Assembly: GCA_002415085.1 (NCBI GenBank) | Contig: DIBV01000017.1 | Span: forward strand, 62,001-126,000 | From: Arsukibacterium sp. UBA5043 | Lineage (GTDB): Bacteria; Pseudomonadota; Gammaproteobacteria; Enterobacterales; Alteromonadaceae | Length of the DNA: 64,000 bases | Direction of reading: 5' to 3' | Shown here: positions 33,006-41,573 of the stretch, one piece after another | How the letters are laid out: each line of letters starts with the position of its first letter | Numbering within the stretch: position 1 is the stretch's first letter | The notes under the pieces: generated by a model | Databases searched by the model: none | What the model saw: the letters and a program-made list of their open reading frames with translations, nothing else | What the model was told of the DNA's origin: nothing | Made by a program: the position numbers and the translations under genes

Positions 33006-33975
33006 CGGCTGTGCTGAACCCGATAGCAAAGCAACACTACTTGACTATCAAAAGCGCTTAAACCGGGTGCTGCAGCTTGAAAATATCAGTGTTCAAGCTG
33101 AGTTACCTGAAACACTGCCGCGCCCCAGTGCACTGAATCAGCCGCTGCCTGACATCCGTATGGACTTAACGGATGCCTGGGCCAGCCGCGAATGTGGCCT
33201 GGATCAGTTGATTGGTGAGCGCAACAGTGGCTTAGGCCGGGTATTTCAGCCCAGTAAACAGCTAAATTATGAACTGCGGTTACTCGCCCGCCTGCAGCAG
33301 TGTCAGCAGCAACCGTTAAGCCCGGCATTACAACAGCAAGTTAGTGGCTGGCTTGCTCAAAAACAACAAAGCGTCCAACTTGCTTTTAATAATATGCTGC
33401 TAACTGACGACACGCTACGCCAGCAATGGCATAGCAGCAGTAAACGTTTAGTGCCTGGCCAGACTAACGGCTTTATTGACAGCACCGCCGCGTTGCGCAG
33501 CCTGATTAATTTAAAACAACTGATAGAAACAAGCGCCTGGCAACACGCTGCAGAAGTTGATATTGAACAAAGCCTGGCAGCGCTGTATCAGCATGATTTT
33601 TTAGCCGGATTACAAAATAGCCTGCGGTTCAGTGCCGCCTGGTTTATTCAGGTTAACCCGCAGTTAGTAACCATTGCGCCGACAAGCTTATGTCCAGCAG
33701 GACAAAACAAACCGCAACTGACCATTTTAAGCACCGTATTTAGCAAGTTTTTTATTGCAAAGGTGCAGGCCCACTTAGCTGAGCTGACCCGCTACTATAA
33801 TGAAAGCTGGCCGCTCATTGCCAAGTTGTATCAGCACACCCCGATTTATCCGGCGCTGCAACAGCGTTATCAGCAACCAGCCGAGCAACTGCAGCAGCAA
33901 CTGCTGTTGCATGTACAGTGGTGGCAGCAACTCAACCAGGTATGCCCGGTTAACCTTACCCAAAGCCCGGCCTAG
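32953..33975 (+). CDS. DUF3080-family lipoprotein
   Basis: A 340-residue predicted lipoprotein: signal peptide ending in LLALSGC at the Cys, then a mainly helical, Gln-rich domain. The start at 32953 follows AAAAGGAT and lies 53 nt inside norM, so the genes are probably coupled. It resembles DUF3080 proteins of Alteromonadales and Vibrionales (name from memory). Its function is unknown. A perfect palindrome overlaps its stop codon. Confidence 0.82.
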   Translation: MKYGMPVSMLMGVLLALSGCAEPDSKATLLDYQKRLNRVLQLENISVQAELPETLPRPSALNQPLPDIRMDLTDAWASRECGLDQLIGERNSGLGRVFQPSKQLNYELRLLARLQQCQQQPLSPALQQQVSGWLAQKQQSVQLAFNNMLLTDDTLRQQWHSSSKRLVPGQTNGFIDSTAALRSLINLKQLIETSAWQHAAEVDIEQSLAALYQHDFLAGLQNSLRFSAAWFIQVNPQLVTIAPTSLCPAGQNKPQLTILSTVFSKFFIAKVQAHLAELTRYYNESWPLIAKLYQHTPIYPALQQRYQQPAEQLQQQLLLHVQWWQQLNQVCPVNLTQSPA

Positions 33976-33983
33976 GCCGGGCT
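33964..33983. terminator. 20-bp perfect palindrome overlapping a stop codon
   Basis: AGCCCGGCCTAGGCCGGGCT contains the TAG stop of the DUF3080 gene. As RNA it is a GC-rich hairpin with a T-rich stretch (ATTTTTTAC) about 10 nt later. It probably ends transcription between convergent genes, although the T-run is displaced. Confidence 0.5.
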
Positions 33984-34014
33984 GATAACGCGTATTTTTT
34001 ACTAAAAGCGCAGC

Positions 34015-36885
34015 TTACTTTTCGTATTGCTGATACGGCATGCCCTCTGCCCACCACATCGGTGCCGGCGCCCCTTTTAAGTAGTGATCAAAGAACTCAC
34101 GCATTTTAATGCTGTAGTCCAGTTTATTCGCATAGCGCTGCAAATGATGCGGCTCATTTTCATAGTGCAGCATTACCACGTCTTTGCCTAAACGGCGCAG
34201 CGCCAGATAATACTCAATGCCCTGCTCCCACGGCACCGCACCATCGTCGTCGCCAAACTGGATCAGCATCGGGGTATTAATTTTATCGGCAAAAAATACC
34301 GGTGAATTATCAATATAGGGTTTCAGGTCGTCATACATCGATACGCCAAGCCGACTCTGGCCGGTTTCATACTGAAACTGACGGGCCAGACCGCTCTGCC
34401 AGCGAATACCGCTGTAGGCACTGGTCATATTAGCCACCGGTGCCCCCGAAACGGCTGCTGCAAACATGTCGGTTTCGGTCACAACAAAGGCCGTCTGATA
34501 ACCTGACCAGCTATGGCCATGTAAGCCAATCGCCTGTGGATCGGCCACGCCCATATCAATTAATTTTTGCAGGCCCGGCACTAAAGATTCCGTGGCACTA
34601 GGGCCAGGCGCTGCCGGTCGAAAATGAATATCGGGTAAAAACACCAGATAATTCTGGCCCAGATAATACGGGAAGTTCGGCCGGTGATTGACCTTCATCT
34701 GATTATAATGATGCAGCCGCTGCGAGAACTTCTCGTAGTAGTACACCACTACCGGGTACTGCCTTGCCGGATCATAGCCATCCGGGGTCAGTAACACGCC
34801 CTGTAATGGCTCGCCGCTGGCGCTGGTCCATTCAATTAAATGGCTGTCACCCCAGATAAACTCTGCCTGCTGCGGGTTAACATTGGTCAGCTGGCGCCGC
34901 TGATTAAAATCAGCACTGGCCAGCCATAAATCAGGAAACTGCCTGAAGCTCTGCTCAGTAAATAAGTAATGCCGTTTCGCCTCACTGAAGTCATCCAGAG
35001 TTTCAACCACGTCATAGCGTTTTTTGCCCTGCAGTAATACCGTAAGCTCGCCGCTGGTGGCATCAGCAGATAAGGTAAGCTGGGCAAAACCATATTGCTT
35101 GGTGTCTTCGTTATACATTTGCAGCAAATGGGCTGCCGCCGGGTCGACAGCCAGCGCATCATCCTTTTGCTGCAAGCGGTATTGCTGCTTAGCCGCCCTG
35201 CCATCCGTCAGTTTTTGCATGCCGCCACCAGGGCTCAGCGCCCAGATATCAAACCGGTCATACACCAGTACCGCCGACTCATCGGCTAACCAGCCTGCCA
35301 CACCATAACTTTCGGCAGCCATCGGCCGGTCGTTCTGCTCATCTACCCAGGATACCGGGGCACTGCCCCCCAGCTGCACAGTAGTGCCGGTTGCGCTGTC
35401 AAACAACTGGTACTGCTCTTCTTGCAGATAGACAACGTAGCGGCCTGATGGCGATAAATGGGCCGACTCATGGCTGCGGTTAGCGCTGAATACCTGCTGG
35501 CGCTGGCCGCTGCGTAAATTAATATGCCAGATATCGTGCAAGCGGCCATCCCAGCTCAGCTGTTTTAAATAAGGCCGGCCACTACTGATAAGCTGCGCGT
35601 CAGTATGCTCGCTAAGCTGCAGTCGCTCGTCGATATCATCACTTAACACCACCATCTTCGCGCTGTCCAGCCAGATAACAGCCGGCGCAGTGCGCTTTAA
35701 CGCCTGCTTATATTCTGCCTTTTGCTGGCTGTTAATCCGCGCATCATCGCCATGCCATACCTGCAAGCGCCGGTCGGCCAGCAGCCGCTCCACGTTATAC
35801 AGCTCAGCCTCAGTTTGCGGCGGTTCCATTTTTGCCGGTTTGTCACCGCTATCCGGCCGGTGGCCGATAAACAGCCGCTTGCCATCTTTGCTCCAGCGCG
35901 GCGCAGTGTGCTCGCTTAGCAGCCAACCTGCGCGCTGAGTATTAAGCTGCTGCGCGCTGTCATCTCCCTGTGACCAGAGCCATAGCTGCTGGGCTGCTTC
36001 TGCCTGGTTTGAGGCCTTTAACTGCGCGCTGTCGGGCCCGCTGAAAAATACCAGCTGACTGCCCTGCTGATTAAATTTCAGCTGTTGCAGCTTTTGTGCT
36101 GTTGCACCATGTGCAGTGAACCGGCTGTCAGCAGCGCTGTCCCATACCAGCAACTGCTGCTCTGGTGGTTGTTTGTCAGCTTGCGGGCCGGCGTTCTCTG
36201 TTGCTGCCAACTCAGCAACCCAGGCCACCATTGACCCCTCTGCCGCCACCGCAAAATCGGTTACCTGAGCCAGGGTTTGCAAGGTACCGCTGGCTAAATG
36301 CAGCGCCTGCAGGGTTTGTGTGCGGTCTTTGCTGTCCGCCTTACGCACCAGTAACAATGCGGTGTGGCCGTCACCGGTAAATGCAAAGCGATCAATATTG
36401 GCGATAACCCGCTGCTCGCCCGTTTCACTGTTTACCAGTACCGCATTTTGCGCCAATGCTTCACGCGCTTTTTTATCAGCAGCCTGCTCGCGCTCTAAGA
36501 GCGGCGCGCGTTGGCGAAACAGCGCAAAACTGCCATCGGCATTAAGCTGGCCCTTATCGCCGCGCTCAACACTGAGCTGTTTGCCACTTTGTAAAGCAAC
36601 CAGATAACCGGTGCTGTCGCCAAAATCAGGCGCAGCGGTATACACCATAAATTGCTGGTTTTCGCTAAGCTGGCGCTCTTTAATTTCCCGAAATTTCATA
36701 ATGTCGGTCAGCGCAAGTGGCCGCAAACCGGTCGTTGCAACGCTACTGGCAGCAATAGCGCCAGAGGTTATTTCAGCCTGGGGCGTTGTGTTCTGCAACT
36801 GGCTGCAGCCGGCACTGACAATCAGCAGTAACATAGCCGCACTAAAGCGCAAAGGTCGGCGTAAGCCGTTGCTCGTTCTAATCAT
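34015..36885 (-). CDS. Prolyl oligopeptidase family (S9) serine peptidase, lipoprotein
   Basis: A 956-residue envelope peptidase. The signal peptide ends SAGC, a lipobox. An approximately 600-residue region of WD/propeller-like repeats follows, then the alpha/beta-hydrolase catalytic domain. The nucleophile Ser is in GHSWSG (~792), the Asp in GDDDGAVPW (~880) and the His in ENEPHHLQ (~915), so the triad is complete. The length and order fit S9 dipeptidyl or oligopeptidases. Peptide scavenging from outside is inferred. It is a single gene, convergent with DUF3080. Confidence 0.88.
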   Translation of the reverse strand: MIRTSNGLRRPLRFSAAMLLLIVSAGCSQLQNTTPQAEITSGAIAASSVATTGLRPLALTDIMKFREIKERQLSENQQFMVYTAAPDFGDSTGYLVALQSGKQLSVERGDKGQLNADGSFALFRQRAPLLEREQAADKKAREALAQNAVLVNSETGEQRVIANIDRFAFTGDGHTALLLVRKADSKDRTQTLQALHLASGTLQTLAQVTDFAVAAEGSMVAWVAELAATENAGPQADKQPPEQQLLVWDSAADSRFTAHGATAQKLQQLKFNQQGSQLVFFSGPDSAQLKASNQAEAAQQLWLWSQGDDSAQQLNTQRAGWLLSEHTAPRWSKDGKRLFIGHRPDSGDKPAKMEPPQTEAELYNVERLLADRRLQVWHGDDARINSQQKAEYKQALKRTAPAVIWLDSAKMVVLSDDIDERLQLSEHTDAQLISSGRPYLKQLSWDGRLHDIWHINLRSGQRQQVFSANRSHESAHLSPSGRYVVYLQEEQYQLFDSATGTTVQLGGSAPVSWVDEQNDRPMAAESYGVAGWLADESAVLVYDRFDIWALSPGGGMQKLTDGRAAKQQYRLQQKDDALAVDPAAAHLLQMYNEDTKQYGFAQLTLSADATSGELTVLLQGKKRYDVVETLDDFSEAKRHYLFTEQSFRQFPDLWLASADFNQRRQLTNVNPQQAEFIWGDSHLIEWTSASGEPLQGVLLTPDGYDPARQYPVVVYYYEKFSQRLHHYNQMKVNHRPNFPYYLGQNYLVFLPDIHFRPAAPGPSATESLVPGLQKLIDMGVADPQAIGLHGHSWSGYQTAFVVTETDMFAAAVSGAPVANMTSAYSGIRWQSGLARQFQYETGQSRLGVSMYDDLKPYIDNSPVFFADKINTPMLIQFGDDDGAVPWEQGIEYYLALRRLGKDVVMLHYENEPHHLQRYANKLDYSIKMREFFDHYLKGAPAPMWWAEGMPYQQYEK

Positions 36886-37129
36886 AACTTCCTCGAAAGC
36901 CTGCTTATCTGAATTATTGTTCTGCCAGGCGACATATCTTACGGTGGGCCAAAGTTAACATAGGCGACGATAAATGTGTGCAGCGAAGGGGCTGACTGCG
37001 GCAAAGATACGACCAAAACCTGCAGAGTTGCGGTTAAATACCGGCTGACAGGCTAAAATTCAGCCAAACGTTAAACGAAACACGAAAAACACTTGCCAAC
37101 CCGTCAGCAGCACAATAACATAGCCGCCG
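36886..37129. other. Intergenic region, promoter side of the S9 peptidase gene
   Basis: 244 bp of non-coding DNA upstream of the S9 gene (-) and of the tRNA promoter (+). I see no ORF, repeat or clear operator in it. Confidence 0.4.
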
Positions 37130-37159
37130 TTGTCAGCCAGACTGTTTACTCTTTATAAA
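37130..37159 (+). promoter_or_regulatory. Promoter of tRNA-Val
   Basis: TTGTCA (37130-37135), 18-bp spacer, TATAAA (37154-37159), followed by a GC-rich stretch typical of stringently controlled stable-RNA promoters. The start would be about 20 nt before the mature tRNA. Confidence 0.5.
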
Positions 37160-37185
37160 GGCATAGCGGCCGGCAACCCAAGTGT

Positions 37186-37262
37186 GCGTCCTTAGCTCAG
37201 CTGGTTAGAGCACTACCTTGACATGGTAGGGGTCGGTGGTTCGAGTCCACTAGGACGCACCA
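37186..37262 (+). tRNA. tRNA-Val(GAC)
   Basis: 77 nt including an encoded CCA. Acceptor stem is GCGTCCT/AGGACGC, the D-arm includes AGCTCAGCTGGTTAGAGC, the anticodon stem CTACC/GGTAG holds loop TTGACAT with anticodon GAC (37220-37222), and the T-loop is GGTTCGAGTCC. All standard pairings are visible. It is a single tRNA with its own promoter and terminator, immediately before the molybdenum/nitrate block. Confidence 0.97.
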
Positions 37263-37274
37263 AAAATTTCTTTT

Positions 37275-37302
37275 AAAACGCCACCTTATGGGTGGCGTTT
37301 TT
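37275..37302 (+). terminator. Intrinsic terminator after tRNA-Val
   Basis: AAACGCCACC/GGTGGCGTTT stem with 5-nt loop, then a T-run, 13 bp after the tRNA. Confidence 0.92.
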
Positions 37303-37419
37303 GCTTTTTATTATCCTGTTGTAAGCCTACCTACCCACAATGGAGTAAACAAGCCCCCTCTTAATGGCAATAACCAAGCGTAGCCTCAGCATGTAACATT
37401 AATCCACAACACCGAGCTA

Positions 37420-37534
37420 CCGGCTCTAAGCCTGATACGTATTTTACGATATCAGGGATGAACGGTATGCCGTGGCAATCATGCCACCGGGTATGACGGG
37501 AAACGGCCATACCTCCCCATTTGGAAAGGTGAAT
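37420..37534 (+). ncRNA. Molybdenum cofactor (Moco) riboswitch upstream of moaA
   Basis: The leader closely follows the E. coli moaA Moco element as I remember it. It has a CCTGATA/TATCAGG hairpin (37431-37455), and GCCGTGGCAAT with a GTGGCA/TGCCAC stem (37472-37486). A GGTATG/CATACC stem (37490-37513) and the conserved CTCCC...TTTGGAAAGGTG end follow. The moaA Shine-Dalgarno AAGG (37526-37529) sits in that conserved end, so cofactor binding would block translation initiation. The 5' limit is approximate, and Moco versus tungsten-cofactor preference is not resolved. Confidence 0.85.
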
Positions 37535-37535
37535 T

Positions 37536-38507
37536 ATGTTAACTGACGCTTATGCGCGCCGCTTTAGCTATTTGCGGCTTTCTGTTACTGAAATCTGCAA
37601 TTTTCGCTGCAGCTATTGCCTGCCTGATGGCAATGACTGTGACTCCCGTAGCGGTGAATTAACCCTAAGCGAAATTAAACATCTGGTTACTGCCTTTGCC
37701 AGGCTGGGTACCCGCAAAGTACGGATTACCGGTGGCGAGCCTTCGCTGCGTAAAGACTTGACCGAAATTATCGCTATCTGCAAAGCGGTACCCGGTATTG
37801 AAAAAGTGGCACTGACCACCAACGGCTACCGTTTAAAACGTGATGCGCTGGCCTGGCAGGAAGCAGGTCTGGATGCGGTGAACGTTAGCGTCGATAGCCT
37901 GGATGCCGACACCTTTCACCTGGTCACAGGCCAGGACAAATTAGCCGACATCTTAGAGGGCATAGCCCATGCTAAAGCCATTGGCATTAAGCAGGTAAAA
38001 ATTAATACCGTACTGCTAAAACAGCATAATGCCCTGGCCCTGCCCGATTTTCTTAAATTTGTTAAACAGCAGGATATTGCGCTGCGTTTTATCGAGCTGA
38101 TGCGTACTGGCGATAATGCTGATTTTTATCAACGCCAACATTTAAGTGGTGCCAGCATTCAACAACAGCTACTGGATCAGGGCTGGCAGTTGAATGTCAA
38201 AGCGAAAACTGACGGTCCAGCTCTGGAATACTCGCATGCAGATTATCAGGGGCGGATTGGTCTGATTATGCCCTACAGCAAAGACTTCTGTGCCGACTGT
38301 AACCGGCTTAGAGTTTCAAGCCTGGGTCAGCTGTATTTGTGTCTGTTTACCGACAACCACCAGGAGTTGCGTAGCCTGCTGCAAACAGATAATAGCGCGC
38401 CCTTAATGCGTTTTTTGCAACAAGCAGTGCAAGGCAAAGCTTTCAGCCATCAGTTGGCTGAAGATTACAGTGGCAGCACCCGGCACCTAGCCCAGATTGG
38501 TGGCTAA
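37536..38507 (+). CDS. moaA: GTP 3',8-cyclase MoaA
   Basis: A radical-SAM enzyme starting molybdopterin synthesis: GTP to 3',8-cyclo-H2GTP, acting with MoaC. The 323-residue protein has Cys21, Cys25 and Cys28 in CNFRCSYC for the N-terminal 4Fe-4S cluster. CADCNRLRVSSLGQLYLCL supplies the C-terminal cluster, and the conserved Gly-Gly tail IGG is present. It is the first gene after the Moco riboswitch and heads a moa-mob-mod operon with 1-bp gaps or overlaps. Confidence 0.97.
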   Translation: MLTDAYARRFSYLRLSVTEICNFRCSYCLPDGNDCDSRSGELTLSEIKHLVTAFARLGTRKVRITGGEPSLRKDLTEIIAICKAVPGIEKVALTTNGYRLKRDALAWQEAGLDAVNVSVDSLDADTFHLVTGQDKLADILEGIAHAKAIGIKQVKINTVLLKQHNALALPDFLKFVKQQDIALRFIELMRTGDNADFYQRQHLSGASIQQQLLDQGWQLNVKAKTDGPALEYSHADYQGRIGLIMPYSKDFCADCNRLRVSSLGQLYLCLFTDNHQELRSLLQTDNSAPLMRFLQQAVQGKAFSHQLAEDYSGSTRHLAQIGG

Positions 38508-38508
38508 T

Positions 38509-39075
38509 ATGAGCAGTTGTATGCAATTTAGCGCACTGATTTTAGCCGGAGGAAAATCCAGCCGCATGGGCCAGGATAAAGCGCTGCTAAACCTTAATGG
38601 CTTGAATTTACTTGAGCATATGCAGCAATTGGCGCAAGAAAGCGGTGCAGCAGAGGTACTGATTAGTCGTAACCAACCGGGTTTTATTGCCGATCAAACT
38701 CAGCAACAAGGGCCCTTAGCCGGTATTTTAGCGGCGCTTGAGCACTGTCGCAGCTCACAGTTACTGGTATTACCGATAGATACGCCATTATTGAGCACAC
38801 TTAGTCTGCAGCGGCTGCTGCGACACGCGGCTGGCCAAGCCGCCTGTTTTGCCAATAGCCCGCTGCCCTGCGTACTGCCGGTAAACCCGACACTTAGTGC
38901 CATGATTAGTAAACAACTGCAAAACGGCCAGCGTTCGGTTAAAGCATTGTTGGCAGACCTTAATGCGCGAACTCTGCCGGCCCCGACCACTGAACTGCTT
39001 AATACCAATACCCCACAAGACTGGCAGCTTTGCCTGAAATTACTAAATAACGGAGAGCACTATGCCAAGGCCTGA
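38509..39075 (+). CDS. mobA: Molybdenum cofactor guanylyltransferase MobA
   Basis: Attaches GMP to Mo-molybdopterin to give the bis-MGD cofactor that NarG needs. The 188-residue protein has the nucleotidyltransferase signature LAGGKSSRMGQDKALL and the DTP-type metal-binding motif PIDTP. ATG 38509 follows the moaA stop by one base. Its 3' end overlaps moaB by 14 nt. MobB is not in the window. Confidence 0.95.
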   Translation: MSSCMQFSALILAGGKSSRMGQDKALLNLNGLNLLEHMQQLAQESGAAEVLISRNQPGFIADQTQQQGPLAGILAALEHCRSSQLLVLPIDTPLLSTLSLQRLLRHAAGQAACFANSPLPCVLPVNPTLSAMISKQLQNGQRSVKALLADLNARTLPAPTTELLNTNTPQDWQLCLKLLNNGEHYAKA

Positions 39076-39601
39076 TTTAAGCCGGTTTTATCCGCTGACT
39101 ATAGCCGTACTTACCGTCTCGGACAGTCGAAGCAGCGCTAATGACAGCAGCGGCGACTTGCTCTGTCAGCTGCTGCAAACCGCAGGTCACCAATTAGCAG
39201 AGCGGATAGTATTGCCGAACAACAAATATCACATACGTGCCGTGTTAAGTCAGTGGATCGCAAGCGAGACCATTCAGGTAGTGTTGCTGAATGGTGGCAC
39301 CGGCTATGCCAAGGGTAATTGTACGGTCGAAGCATTAACACCGCTTATGGATACACAGGTACCGGGCTTTGGCGAGTTATTTCGACAGTTAACGTTTAAC
39401 GAATTAGGCTCAGCCGCGATGCAATCCGGCGCACTGGCTGGACTGGCCAATGGCACTTTGCTATTTGCGATGCCTGGCTCTGGCGGTGCCTGCAGGCTTG
39501 CCATGCAGCAATTGATTTTGCCACAGCTGGATAGCAAAACCGGTCCCTGTAACTTTGTTGCTCATGTGAAAAACAACCCAATCAATAATTGTGGAGCCTG
39601 A
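39062..39601 (+). CDS. moaB: Molybdopterin adenylyltransferase-like protein MoaB
   Basis: A MogA/MoaB-fold protein. E. coli MoaB has no clear activity, but MoaB proteins of other organisms adenylylate molybdopterin before MoeA inserts molybdate. It is 179 residues, with [16 protein letters not shown] (MPT-binding start), [16 protein letters not shown] in place of the usual GGTGLTxRDxTPEA loop, and [13 protein letters not shown]. The loop departs from the usual form, which may affect activity. No mogA is seen in the window, so this may serve as the adenylylase. Confidence 0.88.
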   Translation: MPRPDLSRFYPLTIAVLTVSDSRSSANDSSGDLLCQLLQTAGHQLAERIVLPNNKYHIRAVLSQWIASETIQVVLLNGGTGYAKGNCTVEALTPLMDTQVPGFGELFRQLTFNELGSAAMQSGALAGLANGTLLFAMPGSGGACRLAMQQLILPQLDSKTGPCNFVAHVKNNPINNCGA

Positions 39602-39602
39602 A

Positions 39603-40094
39603 ATGAGTGAATTCCCACATTTAACGCATCTGGATCAAAGTGGTGCCGCTGCCATGGTCGATGTTAGTAACAAGCAGGACACTAAGCGGCTGGCCCGCGC
39701 CGGCGCAGTAGTATTTACCACGCCAGAAGTGATCAGTTTAATTGAGCAGGCCTTACTGAAAAAAGGCGATGTACTGGCCACCGCCCGCATTGCCGGCATT
39801 ATGGCAGCGAAAAAAACCAGTGAGCTTATTCCGCTGTGCCATCCGCTCATGCTAAGCAAGGTATCAGTCGACTTTCAGCTACTGCCAGCGCAAGGTCAAA
39901 TAAAAATTGAAAGCTGCTGTGTGCTAAGCGGCCAAACCGGCGTCGAGATGGAAGCATTAACTGCCGCCAGTGTGGCAGCGCTAACCATTTACGATATGTG
40001 TAAAGCGGTAGATAAGGCGATGACCATTAGCGAGATCCGGCTGCTGAAAAAAACCGGCGGTAAGTCGGGGCATTATATTTCGGAGGCAATATGA
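39603..40094 (+). CDS. moaC: Cyclic pyranopterin monophosphate synthase MoaC
   Basis: Converts 3',8-cyclo-H2GTP to cPMP, the second step of the pathway. The 163-residue product shows [16 protein letters not shown], the active-site LIPLCHPL and [26 protein letters not shown]. The start is ATG 39603 after GTGGAG. The last base of its stop region overlaps moaD (ATGA). Confidence 0.97.
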   Translation: MSEFPHLTHLDQSGAAAMVDVSNKQDTKRLARAGAVVFTTPEVISLIEQALLKKGDVLATARIAGIMAAKKTSELIPLCHPLMLSKVSVDFQLLPAQGQIKIESCCVLSGQTGVEMEALTAASVAALTIYDMCKAVDKAMTISEIRLLKKTGGKSGHYISEAI

Positions 40095-40342
40095 TTAAAA
40101 TTCTGTTTTTTGCAGCGCTGCGTGAGCGACTGGATTGCGAGCAATACTTGCTCAGTTGTGAGAGCAATACACTGAATGTGGCATCGGTACTCAGCCAATT
40201 GCAAAGCCGCTGCCAAAACTGGCAGCAGGAGCTAAGCCGCACTGATTTGCTTTGCGCCCTGAACCAGCAACTGGTGCCGCTAACCGCCAGCGTGCAGGAT
40301 GGGGATGAACTGGCGTTTTTCCCCCCGGTAACCGGAGGCTGA
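40091..40342 (+). CDS. moaD: Molybdopterin synthase sulfur carrier subunit MoaD
   Basis: An 83-residue ubiquitin-like protein whose C-terminal Gly-Gly (PPVTGG) carries the thiocarboxylate used to make the dithiolene. It starts within the moaC stop (ATGA), and moaE follows after 1 bp. MoeB, which activates it, is not in the window. Confidence 0.95.
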   Translation: MIKILFFAALRERLDCEQYLLSCESNTLNVASVLSQLQSRCQNWQQELSRTDLLCALNQQLVPLTASVQDGDELAFFPPVTGG

Positions 40343-40343
40343 T

Positions 40344-40793
40344 ATGAGCATATTTGTCGCCGTACAAAGTGATGATTTTTGTCTGGCCAGTGAATACAGT
40401 GAGCTACGCCGTAATGCAGCCTGTGGAGCAATTGTCACATTTAGCGGCCTGGTGCGAGAGCTGCATGATACCGTTCTGCATGGCATGACACTGGAGCACT
40501 ACCCTGGCATGACCGAACAGGCACTTAACCGCATTGCCACCGATGCGCTTAATCATTGGCAACTGGCTGCTGTACATATTATTCACCGGGTTGGCAGGCT
40601 TAAGCCAAATGAGCAGATAGTGTTTGTCGGGGTAGCAAGCGCCCACCGGGCCGCTGCGTTCGCCGCCTGCGAGTTTATTATGGATTACTTAAAAAACCGC
40701 GCACCGTTCTGGAAAAAAGAACATACCGCAGAGGGTGATTACTGGGTTGAGGCCAAAGCCAGTGATCAGCAGGCGCTGGCGCGCTGGGAGTAA
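40344..40793 (+). CDS. moaE: Molybdopterin synthase catalytic subunit MoaE
   Basis: With MoaD it converts cPMP to molybdopterin. The 149-residue protein contains GAIVTFSGLVRELHD, HIIHRVGRLKPNEQIVFVGVASAHRAAAF (MoaD-binding and active-site segments; quoted in two parts by position about 75-103) and the catalytic-lysine motif APFWKKE. It ends 3 bp before modA, so cofactor synthesis and molybdate uptake are co-transcribed. Confidence 0.96.
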   Translation: MSIFVAVQSDDFCLASEYSELRRNAACGAIVTFSGLVRELHDTVLHGMTLEHYPGMTEQALNRIATDALNHWQLAAVHIIHRVGRLKPNEQIVFVGVASAHRAAAFAACEFIMDYLKNRAPFWKKEHTAEGDYWVEAKASDQQALARWE

Positions 40794-40796
40794 AAT

Positions 40797-41570
40797 ATGA
40801 TCCGGAGTGCACTGCTGTTTTGTCTGTTTTCTCTGGTTTACGTCCTACCGGTTTATGCCGGCGACAAGCTGATGCTGGCTGCAGCGTCAGATTTACGCTA
40901 TGCCTTAGATGAAGTCATTCTGCTGTTTCGCCAGCAGCACCCCACCACAGATATTCATGTTGTATATGGGTCAAGCGGCAAACTCAGCACGCAAATTCGC
41001 CATGGCGCGCCTTTTGACTTGTTTTTTTCAGCTGACAGCCGCTTTCCTGAGCTGCTGTACCAAGATGGCCACGCGGTTACTGTGCCACAACCTTACGCTG
41101 TGGGTCATTTGGTACTGTGGAGCCCACGGCAAAATATGTCAGAGGTTGAGCTGCATCAGCTGAAAAACATGACGTTTCGTCGCCTGGCCATTGCTCAACC
41201 GGCGCATGCGCCTTATGGCCAACGTGCCAAAGAAGCTTTGCAAACTCTTGGCCTGTGGGCAGAGCTTGAACCAAAGCTGGTGTATGGCGAAAACATCGCC
41301 CAAACCGCACAATTGGTGCAAAGCGGCGGCGCAGACATTGGCATTATTGCGCTGTCGTTAGCAAAGTTTCCTGAACTGGCCAAACAGGGTTATCACCTTA
41401 TTCCGACAGACCTGCATCAGCCGCTTACCCAGGCTTTTGTGGTTACCCGTCATGGCGCGGATAACCTTGCTGCTCACCATTTTAGCGCCTTTATGAAAAA
41501 TCCGGCTGCCCTAACGGTAATGCAACGCTTCGGCTTTGAACTGCCAGCAACTCTGCCGGCACAGGACTAA
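40797..41570 (+). CDS. modA: Molybdate ABC transporter substrate-binding protein ModA
   Basis: A 257-residue periplasmic molybdate-binding protein. The signal peptide (about residues 1-20, LLFCLFSLVYVLPVYA) precedes the mature start GDKLMLAAASDLRYALDEV. The oxyanion-binding VYGSSGKLSTQI and FDLFFSADSRFPE segments are present. The AASDLR opening is typical of the ModA family. It is first in the modABC operon. Confidence 0.93.
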   Translation: MIRSALLFCLFSLVYVLPVYAGDKLMLAAASDLRYALDEVILLFRQQHPTTDIHVVYGSSGKLSTQIRHGAPFDLFFSADSRFPELLYQDGHAVTVPQPYAVGHLVLWSPRQNMSEVELHQLKNMTFRRLAIAQPAHAPYGQRAKEALQTLGLWAELEPKLVYGENIAQTAQLVQSGGADIGIIALSLAKFPELAKQGYHLIPTDLHQPLTQAFVVTRHGADNLAAHHFSAFMKNPAALTVMQRFGFELPATLPAQD

Positions 41571-41573
41571 GCC

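Noticed and set aside
34887..36958. Numerous + and - strand frames over the S9 peptidase gene
   Set aside because: The gene is GC-rich and free of stops in other frames by composition. None has a plausible start or homology-like features.
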